64,000 bases of DNA. Source: Bacteroidia bacterium. GTDB taxonomy: Bacteria; Bacteroidota; Bacteroidia; Chitinophagales; Chitinophagaceae. Under the pieces are notes generated by a model. It saw nothing but the letters and a program-made list of their open reading frames with translations, was not told where the DNA came from and ran no database searches. A program made the position numbers and the translations under genes. Below, piece by piece: positions 37,488 through 46,167 of this stretch (the first letter of the stretch is position 1; every line of letters starts with the position of its first letter). Location: the NCBI GenBank assembly GCA_030426665.1, contig JAUHYD010000013.1:62001-126000 (forward strand). Reading direction: 5' to 3'.

Positions 37488-37544
37488 TGGTGCCCGGAAC
37501 AGGAATCGAACCTGCACATCCTTGCGAATACCAGATTTTGAGTC
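37488..37544 (-). tRNA. tRNA-Leu(CAA) 3' half: island attachment site
   Basis: On the minus strand the segment reads anticodon loop CTCAAAA (anticodon CAA), 3' anticodon stem TCTGG, a long class-II variable arm, T arm with TTCGATT, acceptor strand TCCGGGC and ACCA. On the 5' side, homology stops two bases into the anticodon stem: TCGCG replaces the expected TCTGG (plus strand). The 5' half is absent, so this is not a working gene. This is the normal scar of a tyrosine-integrase element entering a tRNA 3' end; the restored tRNA should lie at the far end of the island, outside the window. Confidence 0.88.
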
Positions 37545-37693
37545 GCGAAAGAAGTCTTCTTTTTTATCAATAGGATGACTTTTTAGCTTGCCAGGATTGT
37601 AATGTTGTTGTTTTGATAGCCTAAGTGCGACATAGGTTCAATGCAAAATACAATGCAATTTTAAAACACCAGACTTTTGTAGTCGTATACTCA

Positions 37694-38413
37694 CTACTCA
37701 TAAATGAAGTCGATACCGGCCGCCTTCGCTAAATTCTTGAATTGTTCCTTCTCGATAATGTTGGGGTTTCGTGTGTTAGGTATCCTATCGAAAATATTCT
37801 CCATTTTCTCTAAAGTTAAAATAGGCGGATTGTGCAATTCTTTAAAGATCGATTTAGTAATAATAAATGTCGGGTATTTCGTCGCACGCTCTTGATAGCG
37901 TTGATTCCACAACTCTACTCGTCTGGCGCCAATAGAATTCCGTAGTTCGTCTTTCCGGCTCATGAACCTTCTTAGGTCTGTAACTTTATCGAAATCACCA
38001 GCCGTATAATCAAATGGCAATGGCATACTATCTATTGTCATACAGTTAGAAGGCACGTCTATTCCTTTGTTTGTATACCAATCTCGAGCAACGTTATGAG
38101 AATTTCGTCGCTCGATTACTTCTAAAATAGCAACCAGTCGATAATGTGGATAATCGGCAAACCAATTACCCTTTACTGTAATGTAGGCTATTATATCGTT
38201 TTGAAATAGGTTTGGTGCGAATAACTCTTGACGACATAATGAAGAAATGGAAGGGTATTCATTTTCGAAATCAGGTTCTCTTCTGCAAGAAGCATCAATA
38301 AAAGGCGGCAATCCATATTTATCTACTGCCTGTATGCCTAATTCAGTAGAGCATAAAGGACGGTATGAGTTCAGCCTTATTTTCCTATGGTATTTTTTTC
38401 TGTACGGGATCAT
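37694..38413 (-). CDS. Unknown protein, possible nucleotide-modification-associated domain
   Basis: A 239-residue protein (start MIPYRKKYHRK at 38413, or 38425). The N-terminal half has a pattern SYRPLCSTELG, PPFIDASCRREPDFENEYPS, NDIIAYITVKGNWF, and RLVAILEVIERRNSH, resembling small alpha/beta domains that often accompany DNA-modification systems. The assignment is only a resemblance. The C-terminal half is helical and charged. It is the first island gene, divergent from the integrase. Confidence 0.55.
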   Translation of the reverse strand: MIPYRKKYHRKIRLNSYRPLCSTELGIQAVDKYGLPPFIDASCRREPDFENEYPSISSLCRQELFAPNLFQNDIIAYITVKGNWFADYPHYRLVAILEVIERRNSHNVARDWYTNKGIDVPSNCMTIDSMPLPFDYTAGDFDKVTDLRRFMSRKDELRNSIGARRVELWNQRYQERATKYPTFIITKSIFKELHNPPILTLEKMENIFDRIPNTRNPNIIEKEQFKNLAKAAGIDFIYE

Positions 38414-38507
38414 TATAAAGTACAATTAGCTAAAATATCACAATTCGCTGGAGTTCTGCAAAAAGTTGAGCACCAGACCATCGTTTTCGCCATAGTCTGT
38501 TACACTT

Positions 38508-38524
38508 GCGATATAAAATATCGC
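38508..38524. promoter_or_regulatory. Perfect palindrome at the integrase start (putative operator)
   Basis: GCGATAT-AAA-ATATCGC, a 7-bp perfect inverted repeat ending two bases before the integrase ATG at 38526. It could be a repressor operator or an RNA hairpin covering the start codon. TTACACTT sits directly upstream. Confidence 0.55.
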
Positions 38525-38525
38525 A

Positions 38526-39767
38526 ATGACCAAAGTAAAAAATACCAAAATAGGCAGCGTGTATGCGTTCCTGGACGCACGTACCCCAATGGCAAACAGT
38601 GAATTGTTGCCGGTAAAAATATCAGTAATTCTAAAAGGAAAGCAATTTCGCGTAGGTGTCAAACTTTACACCACACCGGACATTTTCAATAAAGCGATGA
38701 CCGGTAAAGGCGGCATTCCTAAAGAAGCGAAGATGTTGAAGGACAGCATCGAAGTCTATGTAAGCAAGGCCAAGGATATACTTGACCAGTTCCCTAATGC
38801 AGACAGGAAAATGTTCACCAATTTATTCAAGTCAGAGAGTGCTCTAAAGGTTACCGGCAAAACTGATTTGGCTGTATTGTTTAAACAGAAAATTGATGAA
38901 CTTACCGAAGAAGATAGAGCTGGCAGTATCAGCTTTTATGAGCAAGCCCTGTTGACATTTCAAAGGTTTAGAAAGCACTTCTATCTCGAAGACATTACAG
39001 TTGAATATCTCAAGGCGTTCAAAGCATGGTGGATAAATCAAGGTAACTCAAATGCCACAGCTCAAATCCATATGCGTAGTTTACGCCACATTTACAATCG
39101 TGCGATTAAAGACGGTTTTATATCTTCTGGTCTTTATCCTTTCAAAGAATATACCATTGGTACTGCTTCTAAATCCAAGGATGTACTTTATCCTGAACAA
39201 GTCAAAGCATTGCTTGATTATAAACCACAATCATTAGGCGAAACCAGGGCAAGAGATTACTTCATATTCCTGTATCTGTGCAATGGTATGAATATTAAAG
39301 ACGCGCTGTCAATAAAAGGCAGTCAAATCAAAGGAGACATGCTGACCTTCGTACGTTCAAAAACTGTAAACACCAATTCACAGACCAAAGAGATAATCGT
39401 TTACCTGCATCCAGAGGCAAAGCGCATCATCGAGAAGTGGGGTACATTGAATACGAATGACTACATCTTTCCATGCTTTAGAGGCACAAAATCCGATATT
39501 GAAAGAAAGGCCGCTAAGGACGTTCTCGCCAGAAATCTAAACCGTGATCTAAGACCTGTCGGCAAGGCAATCGGATTATCTATTAATCTGACCATGAACC
39601 TCGCAAGGCATACCTATGCCACTTCAATGAAACTTAATGAAGTGCCGGTCGCGTTTATTAGTGAAGCACTTGGCCATAGTAGTGGTGCGGTAACCGCCCA
39701 CTATATGAAGACCCTGCCAGACAATAAGTACAAGGAAATGTCTGATAAGCTAATGAAATTTAATTAA
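38526..39767 (+). CDS. Tyrosine recombinase / integrase (Bacteroidota type)
   Basis: A 413-residue site-specific recombinase. N-terminal arm-binding domain (about 1-95), SAM-like core-binding domain (about 110-210), C-terminal catalytic domain. Catalytic residues: Lys in the beta-hairpin, the His/Arg box in NLARHTYATSM, GHSSGAVTAHY with the nucleophile Tyr in HYMKTL. The first Arg box reads LCNGMNIKDAL, without the usual Arg, as in the CTnDOT-type integrases. It should catalyse integration at the tRNA-Leu fragment 1 kb upstream. Start MTKVKNTKIG is correct because the palindrome directly precedes it. Confidence 0.95.
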   Translation: MTKVKNTKIGSVYAFLDARTPMANSELLPVKISVILKGKQFRVGVKLYTTPDIFNKAMTGKGGIPKEAKMLKDSIEVYVSKAKDILDQFPNADRKMFTNLFKSESALKVTGKTDLAVLFKQKIDELTEEDRAGSISFYEQALLTFQRFRKHFYLEDITVEYLKAFKAWWINQGNSNATAQIHMRSLRHIYNRAIKDGFISSGLYPFKEYTIGTASKSKDVLYPEQVKALLDYKPQSLGETRARDYFIFLYLCNGMNIKDALSIKGSQIKGDMLTFVRSKTVNTNSQTKEIIVYLHPEAKRIIEKWGTLNTNDYIFPCFRGTKSDIERKAAKDVLARNLNRDLRPVGKAIGLSINLTMNLARHTYATSMKLNEVPVAFISEALGHSSGAVTAHYMKTLPDNKYKEMSDKLMKFN

Positions 39768-39789
39768 ACCAAGTCTTTCATTACGGGTA

Positions 39790-40167
39790 TTATTCTCTTA
39801 TCTCTCCTGTGCCGATATGCTTAGGGCAAAGTGTACCACATGCTAATGCTTCAAGCAAGGCACGTTCTCGGGGTGATGGCAATTCAAGTAATTTAAAAGT
39901 AAAACCTTTCCTTACAGAGAGGTTTTTTGGTTTTAAATAATTCCGCGCAAAAGATGAATTGCCTAATATATGGTCATTGAGCCGTTGACAGAGTCCTTTT
40001 TGTGCCCGAGGAGTATTGCCCACGTGAGCTACTGCAGATGTAGGATCATAGATGATATACACTCCTTTCTCGCAAGTAATATCAAGTTTACCTTTTGTGG
40101 GGAAAGGGTATAATGGTGATTGTAAGAGGTTTTGTAGTAGAGATTCTATTTTCTCGGATTCATTCAT
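39790..40167 (-). CDS. GIY-YIG nuclease-like protein
   Basis: A 125-residue protein. KGVYIIYDPTSAVAHVGNT is the GIY-YIG two-strand motif (GVY...HVG), followed by QRLNDHILGNSSF (conserved Arg/His helix) and the Glu in LPSPRERALLEALA. The set fits GIY-YIG-type endonuclease domains, which cut DNA in repair, restriction and mobile elements. It has no DNA-binding partner domain. It is convergent with the integrase. Confidence 0.78.
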   Translation of the reverse strand: MNESEKIESLLQNLLQSPLYPFPTKGKLDITCEKGVYIIYDPTSAVAHVGNTPRAQKGLCQRLNDHILGNSSFARNYLKPKNLSVRKGFTFKLLELPSPRERALLEALACGTLCPKHIGTGEIRE

Positions 40168-40207
40168 ATCAATTCAACTTAGCAGCAAAGGTTTAATGCT
40201 TTTCTTA

Positions 40208-40786
40208 TTATGACATTGCTGGCCTAAAATGTTTATTATAGTCAGGTAGCGACATACAAAGTCTCCTAATGAAGGTAGAATTAATCGCTGTTGACTGTAC
40301 CTTATCAAAGCCACATTTTGATAATACCCTTTCGCTTGACACATTTCCACTTTTAACAATAGCACCAATGAAATTAAACTCATACTGTATCATTGCGTCA
40401 ATGGTCATTTTCAATGCTGTGGTCATAACACCCATATTACGATACTTCCTTGCGACAGCAAACGATAACAAATGATTGAGTCCACTGCTTAAAACGAAGT
40501 CACCCATTCCTGTTTCAGCAACCGTTACAAATCCTATCAAGTCTGTGTAGTCGGCACCATGAAATGCTGGATCAGGCGAATATCCTATTTTGATTAGCCG
40601 GAAAAACGTAATCTTTCCACCTACTAAATCTGTCTGCTTATCTAAAAACTCTCTGGCATTCTCTACTGATCTGGGTCTAAGTTGCGGAAACTCATGTTGC
40701 AAGTCTTCATCTTGAAAGAGTTCATGGAGTGCTTTCGCATGTGAAATATCAGGTGCTGTTATTAATAAAATAGGATTGCCTGCCAT
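40208..40786 (-). CDS. GNAT-family acetyltransferase
   Basis: A 192-residue GNAT protein of the RimJ/RimL-like group: LLSFAVARKYRNMGVMTTALKMTIDAM contains the acyl-CoA-binding R-N-x-G-V/I-x-T/A stretch, and SGNVSSERVLSKCGFDKV is the typical C-terminal N-x-x-S-x-x-V/L-x-x-x-G-F block. Substrate unknown. It is 40 bases downstream-neighbour of the GIY-YIG gene on the same strand, and overlaps a small upstream frame by 25 bases. Confidence 0.85.
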   Translation of the reverse strand: MAGNPILLITAPDISHAKALHELFQDEDLQHEFPQLRPRSVENAREFLDKQTDLVGGKITFFRLIKIGYSPDPAFHGADYTDLIGFVTVAETGMGDFVLSSGLNHLLSFAVARKYRNMGVMTTALKMTIDAMIQYEFNFIGAIVKSGNVSSERVLSKCGFDKVQSTAINSTFIRRLCMSLPDYNKHFRPAMS

Positions 40787-40986
40787 CTTGAGTAATTTTT
40801 AAGAGACTGGATGAATTTATATAAAGTTTTCCAATTAACTATGATAAGCACATTTCTGGTAATAAAATACTGCTCTACTTGACCAGAAGTAACTCCAACC
40901 ATCTGTTTTAGACTTAGAATCTGGCTGTCAACGAAAACGACAATTCTTTCTAAAGCAATACAGGCAAGCATTTCGCCCATCAACAA
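40762..40986 (-). CDS. Small unknown protein
   Basis: A 74-residue frame that overlaps the GNAT start by 25 bases on the same strand. It has a helix-turn-helix-like run (LKQMVGVTSGQVEQYFITRNV) reminiscent of excisionase-type small regulators, but the match is weak. It could be a shadow frame. Confidence 0.35.
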   Translation of the reverse strand: MLMGEMLACIALERIVVFVDSQILSLKQMVGVTSGQVEQYFITRNVLIIVNWKTLYKFIQSLKNYSRWQAILFY

Positions 40987-41088
40987 ATACAGACCTAAAT
41001 CAAAATTGCATTACACTTTGCATTATGAGCCTACCCGCTGAGCAGTTTTAGACATATCTGACCACTCAACCACAATTATGTATTATAA

Positions 41089-41880
41089 TTATTGACGTGT
41101 GATTTTTGCCTCCTCTATTTTGTTTTCTCGCGTTAAAAGAACCATTAAGTCCTCATATTCATTTCCGTTCAACTTATAAGCACGGCACTCAAGGGACTTA
41201 TTCCATGAATAAAAGTCTTCGTCTATTGTAAGTGTCTTCTTTAATAGCCATGCCTCCCTAAAGTCAGTTCGTACTTTTCTTAGTTTCATACGACTAAATG
41301 AACCATTCCCAGCAAAAGAATACAAACAAACCTTTGTATGCTCTTGAGTGTATTTCTTTATTAAGCTGAAAACCTCACGTAAATCTCTCGCCGTGAACGC
41401 AGACCGATACTTTTTTTCAGCGATGTTGCCATAAGAATACAGACCAATTTGGTGTTTTCCTATGAAAGCAACGAATAATGCTTTGGAACCGTATATCCTG
41501 GGTTCGGCTGTCATCGTCTGATATATTTTACCAAGAAGTACCCAAACTGATTTTGTGTTTACGCCTTTATGTCCAGCATTAATCAAATGTTGCGTTACTT
41601 CTTCAATAGTCAATTTCCTTCTTTCCTCCATAACCATCCTAACAGTTTCAAGACATGCCGTCAATGGCATGCGCATTTTTTCAAACACGGTATTTGCAGT
41701 AGGGCTTTCATCCTTTTTACATATAGAGCATCGCCTTGAGTAAGGCTTATCGCCCTCAAAGTATTTAGTGCTCGTACAGCCCGGGCGCTTGCAGGCAAAA
41801 TCTTCCCCCCACTTAAATCTGGCTACCTCCAAATAGGCAGCACATTCCAGTTCTCCATATTTATTTGTATGTCTGCTCAT
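41089..41880 (-). CDS. Transposase-derived zinc-ribbon protein (IS1595-like N-terminus, no visible DDE)
   Basis: A 263-residue protein. The N-terminal 90 residues match IS1595/IS1016-type transposases: ACKRPGCTS and RRCSICKKDESPTANT with two Cys pairs forming a zinc ribbon, then TVFEKMRMPLTACLE. The remainder (KALFVAFIGKHQIGLYSYGN...) lacks the VEVDE-type catalytic motif and shows no DDE triad, so it is likely inactive or repurposed as a DNA-binding protein. No terminal inverted repeats were found around it. Confidence 0.6.
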   Translation of the reverse strand: MSRHTNKYGELECAAYLEVARFKWGEDFACKRPGCTSTKYFEGDKPYSRRCSICKKDESPTANTVFEKMRMPLTACLETVRMVMEERRKLTIEEVTQHLINAGHKGVNTKSVWVLLGKIYQTMTAEPRIYGSKALFVAFIGKHQIGLYSYGNIAEKKYRSAFTARDLREVFSLIKKYTQEHTKVCLYSFAGNGSFSRMKLRKVRTDFREAWLLKKTLTIDEDFYSWNKSLECRAYKLNGNEYEDLMVLLTRENKIEEAKITRQ

Positions 41881-41989
41881 TAACTATTGCTTACTCAAAT
41901 ATAGCGAAAGGGCGGTCAAGCGAAAAATAACTGTTCTTAGGAATTCTATAGTCTCTTTGTGTCAACAAATCAAACGAAAAAACACGGTT

Positions 41990-42439
41990 ATGAAGAGTAT
42001 TAAAGTTGTTAAAGGTTTTTTTAATAAGACATCGGCTAAGGCCCAGGCTAAATTTGAAAAGCAAGTTGCAATTAAAAACGGTCGTGAAATTGTTGAAGTA
42101 AAAGTTATGGACGCGTGTCAGATATATATATCTAATCCCTGGTTCAAGTCGAAGATCCGCGAGTTCGGTTCGCCTAAGCCTGGTCAGTTGATCGTCGTTG
42201 TTGTCTATGCCGACGTAGCTACTGCCGAGGTAGCACATGCTGGCCAGAAGTCTTGTGTAACTAATAAAGTAATATCATTTATACCGTCTGTACAGCCTGG
42301 GCAGCATGTTAGTTCCGTTGCAGCTAAAGCAAGGGCTATATTAATTGACCTCGCCCTGAAAAATAATTCTCATCTCCTTCGCAATACCGGCAAGACCATC
42401 TCACTCATGCCGGACTATAATCTGAGCATCGCCTCATAG
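41990..42439 (+). CDS. Unknown protein of mobile-element type
   Basis: A 149-residue basic protein; the ATG at 41990 (MKSIKVVKGFFNKTSAKAQ) was chosen over an upstream frame start. The centre has a beta-rich VVVVYADVATAEVAHAG stretch and the C-terminal half is helical. I do not recognise it. It precedes the ParB-like gene and shares its strand, so the two may be cotranscribed. Confidence 0.55.
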   Translation: MKSIKVVKGFFNKTSAKAQAKFEKQVAIKNGREIVEVKVMDACQIYISNPWFKSKIREFGSPKPGQLIVVVVYADVATAEVAHAGQKSCVTNKVISFIPSVQPGQHVSSVAAKARAILIDLALKNNSHLLRNTGKTISLMPDYNLSIAS

Positions 42440-42555
42440 TCAGATAATCGTCTAAAAAGTCAGTTCAAAAAATAATGGTGTCACTACCACATGCCGTAGG
42501 CATGTCCAAAAATTCAACTAACACGTATTCACTAACCTCAAAAACATAAACAATT

Positions 42556-43545
42556 ATGAAAAAAACAAACGCAAAAAACACCGCATCAATGACATGTAAA
42601 ACTTCTAAAACTCAAAACCACACAGAAACAATGAAAAAAACAGCGACAGGCAAAATAGCGACAAGGCAATTCAGCTACGAACAGAGCTTAGTAAGTCCCG
42701 GCAAGCTTAAGATACACCCAATACTGGAGGCTATTGGTTACGACCAGCCGGATGCGATGTTTACAGAAAACATCAAGTTCTTTAACTACCTCGAAAGACC
42801 CGTAGTAACAGAAGATGGCTTTGTAGTTACACATCCAACAGATGTTATCGCAGCCCAAAACATGAAGAAAAAACAGATCGAGATTGTGACGATGAAAGGC
42901 GCGACGATGGACGATGTGATAAGGTTTATCAGCTTTAAGAACGTTTGGGTGCACGGCAAAAGCAGGCGAAAAATATACGAGCTGATTAAGTTCCTGACCA
43001 ATCACCTGAAGAACAATAAGAATGGCCAAGAATGGGCTAAAGAACTCGAAGGCACAAAAACAAGAAAGAAGATAGCGACCATAACAAAGCTATCAGATGG
43101 TACGATACAAAACATCAGCAGAATTGGGAACAATAATCCTGATTTTCTTGACGAAATCGACAACGGAACAAAAACAAGCGAGCAGGTAAAAGGCGAAATA
43201 GATGGAGAGCCTGCATTCAACACCAGGCAGTGTTTTAGAAACATTAAACTGTCCAACAAAAAGAACACAGAAAGTAGCAAAGCTAAATACGATTTAAAGT
43301 CAATGTCTTTAGATATAGACCATATAGGCAAGTTGGAATACCGCATTGAGGGCAATAAGGTTGTTGGTACATTAAACGGTGTAAAGTTAGAGACCGCATC
43401 ACATAACATCCAGGCGGACAATGAAACCAAAGGAGCGCGTCACCAAGCGCAACATCATGTAATACTGCCGGTAAACGGACAATACAGTGTTCACATTATC
43501 CTTAGAAATATCGAGAGTATGAATGAAACAAAACTTGCCGCGTAA
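42556..43545 (+). CDS. ParB-like (ParB/Srx-fold) protein
   Basis: A 329-residue protein. After a Lys/Thr-rich leader of about 45 residues comes a ParB N-terminal-like domain: SPGKLKIHPILEAIGY, RPVVTEDGFVVTHPTDVIAAQ, KQIEIVTMKGATMDDVIRFIS. This domain binds CTP or acts as a nuclease in different families. It is followed by HLKNNKNGQEWAKEL and NISRIGNNNPDFLDEIDNG, a helix-turn-helix-like section as in ParB. The role may be segregation of the excised element or regulation. It overlaps the upstream frame of the methyltransferase gene and is adjacent to it. Confidence 0.7.
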   Translation: MKKTNAKNTASMTCKTSKTQNHTETMKKTATGKIATRQFSYEQSLVSPGKLKIHPILEAIGYDQPDAMFTENIKFFNYLERPVVTEDGFVVTHPTDVIAAQNMKKKQIEIVTMKGATMDDVIRFISFKNVWVHGKSRRKIYELIKFLTNHLKNNKNGQEWAKELEGTKTRKKIATITKLSDGTIQNISRIGNNNPDFLDEIDNGTKTSEQVKGEIDGEPAFNTRQCFRNIKLSNKKNTESSKAKYDLKSMSLDIDHIGKLEYRIEGNKVVGTLNGVKLETASHNIQADNETKGARHQAQHHVILPVNGQYSVHIILRNIESMNETKLAA

Positions 43546-43597
43546 TAAAACAAACACTCACAAAATCAATTTTCTAAACCAAAAACACAACATTTTT

Positions 43598-44614
43598 ATG
43601 AAACGAATCACACTCAATTTACAGGGCAATAGTATCAACTCAAATATCTTATCTCCAACATTGGCATCTTTCTTTCATGGAGTAGGTGGTATGTCAAAGG
43701 GAGCGCAGCGTGCAGGTTTCAATACCGTATATGCTACCGATTGTTGGGATGCTGCAGAGAATGCGTTTAAAATAAATAATTGCAGTGGCTACTTTGATAA
43801 TTGTGATTTCAGTCTAAACCGAATGAATTTCAGAAGAATTAAAAAACTTGTTGACAGGCACTTTAATGGTGCACTTAAACTCGAGAAAGGCATGATTGAT
43901 TGTGTTGTATCTGGCAGTCCATGCCCAGGCATGTCGGGCGTGAATCCTTTACGTAGCAATTTCGACGTGCGTAACCTTTTAATGATGAAACAAATAAGGT
44001 TGGCTGGCATGCAGGGGCTGAACGCTAAAACTGCATGGTTCGAGCAAGTGCCTGGCTTCTTCGATAAACCAATGAAAGCATTAAGAATGGAGGTTCTTGC
44101 AACGCTTGAGGCACAAACAGATTACTATTATGACATTCGAGTATTAAACGCATTAGATTATGGTTCCTATCAGTCCAGAAACCGTGTTACCATAATCATG
44201 GTACGTAAAGATGTAGGCGAGCCGAGCTTTCCAGAAACGACACCAGTTTACTTGAGCGAAGTATCTATGCAAGCAGTATTGCCCTACATCATCGCTTTCA
44301 AGTATGGTGTATATGGGACGCCAAAAGCCGCAGGTAGGAATGTCATAAACACAATGACCGCAAATGATGAAGGTTTGATGGTGCTTGATAAATTTGGTTG
44401 GCGTAAAATCAGCGTACAGGAACGGAAGATACTATCACATCTCGATGGATATGACATAAGTAATTTTCCAGAAAAAGACCAGATAAGGTTGATGGGCAAC
44501 ATGGTACAGATACCTTTTGCGGAAGCAATATTGCGCCATCTTAAAGATGAGATATTACAGTATCGCAGTGCTACCAACATTACATTGTCTGATACTCTCA
44601 AGATGGCGGCATAA
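43598..44614 (+). CDS. DNA (cytosine-5) methyltransferase, orphan
   Basis: A 338-residue C5 methyltransferase; the ATG at 43598 follows an AT-rich leader. Motif I is FFHGVGGMSKGAQRAGF, the catalytic Cys C109 lies in SGSPCPGMSG (motif IV), motif VI is FEQVPGFFD (E-Q-V instead of E-N-V), motif VIII QSRNRVTII, motif X RLMGNMVQIPFAEA. All catalytic motifs are present. The target-recognition region between VIII and X is short. No restriction enzyme is beside it, so it is likely protective or epigenetic. The recognition sequence cannot be read. Confidence 0.9.
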   Translation: MKRITLNLQGNSINSNILSPTLASFFHGVGGMSKGAQRAGFNTVYATDCWDAAENAFKINNCSGYFDNCDFSLNRMNFRRIKKLVDRHFNGALKLEKGMIDCVVSGSPCPGMSGVNPLRSNFDVRNLLMMKQIRLAGMQGLNAKTAWFEQVPGFFDKPMKALRMEVLATLEAQTDYYYDIRVLNALDYGSYQSRNRVTIIMVRKDVGEPSFPETTPVYLSEVSMQAVLPYIIAFKYGVYGTPKAAGRNVINTMTANDEGLMVLDKFGWRKISVQERKILSHLDGYDISNFPEKDQIRLMGNMVQIPFAEAILRHLKDEILQYRSATNITLSDTLKMAA

Positions 44615-44619
44615 CTTCA

Positions 44620-44642
44620 AGGGGGCAAAATTGCCCCTTTTG
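44620..44642 (+). terminator. Rho-independent terminator
   Basis: GGGGCAA/TTGCCCC stem (44622-44637) with a short T tail directly after the methyltransferase stop. Confidence 0.8.
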
Positions 44643-44661
44643 TGTTCTATAAGCTATTTAA

Positions 44662-45129
44662 ATGATAATGGAAGCAAGCAACAATTTACCCAAAGACATA
44701 GTAGATAAGATAATGATAGAGGCAGAGATCGATGCCCTGCTAAATTCCTTAGAAAAGGAAGAAGACCGCTGTGACCCATATTCGCTGAAACCAATGCCAC
44801 GCTTCGACGAGAGTAAATTCATCAATGGCATTAAAAAGCTACATAGTGCAGCAATGCCAATGAAGAGAGCATACAAGGACAAATTCATTTCTGAGGTCAA
44901 TATTTTGGGAATGAAGAACGGTAGATTAAACGGCCTTTACCTGACTGATGAGCCATACATTAAGGTCGACATACCAGGCGACTATTATATCGAAACAAAG
45001 AAGCTAATGCAGCTATTGAAGGAATTTGAGGCGAATGAATACGTGGTGCCGTATAATGATGGGCTTGAGCTTGTGAAGTTATTCTGCATAGACAAACAGT
45101 TGCTGCTCGACAACTGTGAGATTAAATAG
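44662..45129 (+). CDS. Unknown protein
   Basis: A 155-residue acidic protein (start 44662 or the Met two codons later). A helical N-terminal half (IVDKIMIEAEIDALLNSLEKEED) and a C-terminal mixed part (YYIETKKLMQLLKEFEANEYVVP). No family recognised. It is bracketed by terminators on both sides, so it has its own transcript. Confidence 0.6.
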   Translation: MIMEASNNLPKDIVDKIMIEAEIDALLNSLEKEEDRCDPYSLKPMPRFDESKFINGIKKLHSAAMPMKRAYKDKFISEVNILGMKNGRLNGLYLTDEPYIKVDIPGDYYIETKKLMQLLKEFEANEYVVPYNDGLELVKLFCIDKQLLLDNCEIK

Positions 45130-45151
45130 GCTTGTTGTTCATTATAAATAG

Positions 45152-45182
45152 AATCCCGCTTCTTTGTGAGGCGGGATTTTTC
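45152..45182 (+). terminator. Rho-independent terminator
   Basis: AATCCCGC/GCGGGATT stem (45152-45159 with 45171-45178) followed by TTTTC. Confidence 0.85.
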
Positions 45183-45250
45183 TTTTGTGAACATAAATGT
45201 AGCGCACAAGCGAGGCTTTTGATACCCATGTTCAAGTGGGGGTACCACCT

Positions 45251-45436
45251 TTACAACATCAGTCCGAATAGATACAGCAACGCGAAGCCTATCCAAAACC
45301 ACTTCTTTTGCCTCCTGTTCAATGTCAGATACCACTTTCGTACCCCTCGAAATATACGATACGAAAGAAACAACATCGCGGCCAGAAGCAACAACTCACC
45401 CAATATACTGCCGCGCTTATTATTGTCCGAACACAT
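45251..45436 (-). CDS. Small single-pass membrane protein
   Basis: A 61-residue frame (start MCSDNNKRG at 45436; a longer start at 45487 overlaps the next gene by 68 bases). It has two hydrophobic stretches (ELLLLAAMLFLSYRI, WFWIGFALLYLFGLML) around a basic loop. Could be a small accessory membrane protein. No homology recognised. Confidence 0.45.
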   Translation of the reverse strand: MCSDNNKRGSILGELLLLAAMLFLSYRIFRGVRKWYLTLNRRQKKWFWIGFALLYLFGLML

Positions 45437-45662
45437 TTCTATTGTCGTTTGAAGTCCAACCAATCCAGCGACCAGTCTTTTCATCAAGACCTCTGTTCAT
45501 CATTTCAATGCGCGCCATTTGAACCGCATCAAGCTTACCGCTGATGATGTCCATCAAAATGTCTCGGTTTATCATTGAGTACAGAAACACTGGGTTCAGC
45601 TCGTCCGGCATGAGGCCATATTCAGCTGCTCTTTGATACTCTTTATATTCCTGGTGTGTCAT
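45420..45662 (-). CDS. Small unknown protein
   Basis: An 80-residue protein (MTHQEYKEYQRAAEYGLMPD) with a mixed polar composition and a Trp-rich end (KTGRWIGWTSNDNRN). Its stop overlaps the small membrane gene by 17 bases. Likely part of the minus-strand cluster with the DUF6876 gene. Confidence 0.5.
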   Translation of the reverse strand: MTHQEYKEYQRAAEYGLMPDELNPVFLYSMINRDILMDIISGKLDAVQMARIEMMNRGLDEKTGRWIGWTSNDNRNVFGQ

Positions 45663-45686
45663 ATTGCTTTCTCTTTGGTGAATTAA

Positions 45687-46028
45687 TTAATGTTCTGATG
45701 GTAAGATTGCTGTGCCGAACTCTACCCATACAGTTGCTTCGTCTGCCGAGAAATCAGTGTATCCGATCTTTTGAAACTTGAGTGTATGATTATTACCATC
45801 TTCACAAGTCACGGTCGCTTTGTCACCGTCATGCTTTGTTAGTTTCCAAACCTGGAACTCTTCATTTCTTAAATCCCGTTGATAGCTGGCAATAATGTCT
45901 ATGAACCAGAAGCATTCAAATTTCTGGGCAAGGGCTAAAACTCCTTCTGAAATTGTCAGTCCAAAATTGTAGTTATAGAAATTGTCCGAGCAGTTGTGTT
46001 CGCGGAGCTGGTCGTTTGCATTTATCAT
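45687..46028 (-). CDS. DUF6876 family protein
   Basis: A 113-residue protein; the ATG at 46028 (MINANDQLREHNCSDN) was chosen because it fits the family start. The pattern GLTISEGVLALAQKFECFWFIDIIASYQ ... EEFQVWKL ... TDFSADEATVWVEFGTAILPSEH fits DUF6876, common in Bacteroidota mobile elements. Function unknown. Confidence 0.75.
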   Translation of the reverse strand: MINANDQLREHNCSDNFYNYNFGLTISEGVLALAQKFECFWFIDIIASYQRDLRNEEFQVWKLTKHDGDKATVTCEDGNNHTLKFQKIGYTDFSADEATVWVEFGTAILPSEH

Positions 46029-46167
46029 CGTCTCGTTTTTTATGAACACGAGTATAAATGCGTTTCCTTTCCCGTAGAAGTTTAGAGTGCCATAAGACCG
46101 CAAAACTTGCGCTAAAGTGGCGCCCATCAATTCATGCGCGCGTAAATTCGGCTGTAAACAATACAAC

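Noticed and set aside
37369..37578. Open frame with RNRTCTSLRIPDFESR-type peptide
   Set aside because: This is the tRNA-Leu fragment read as protein, a common artefact.
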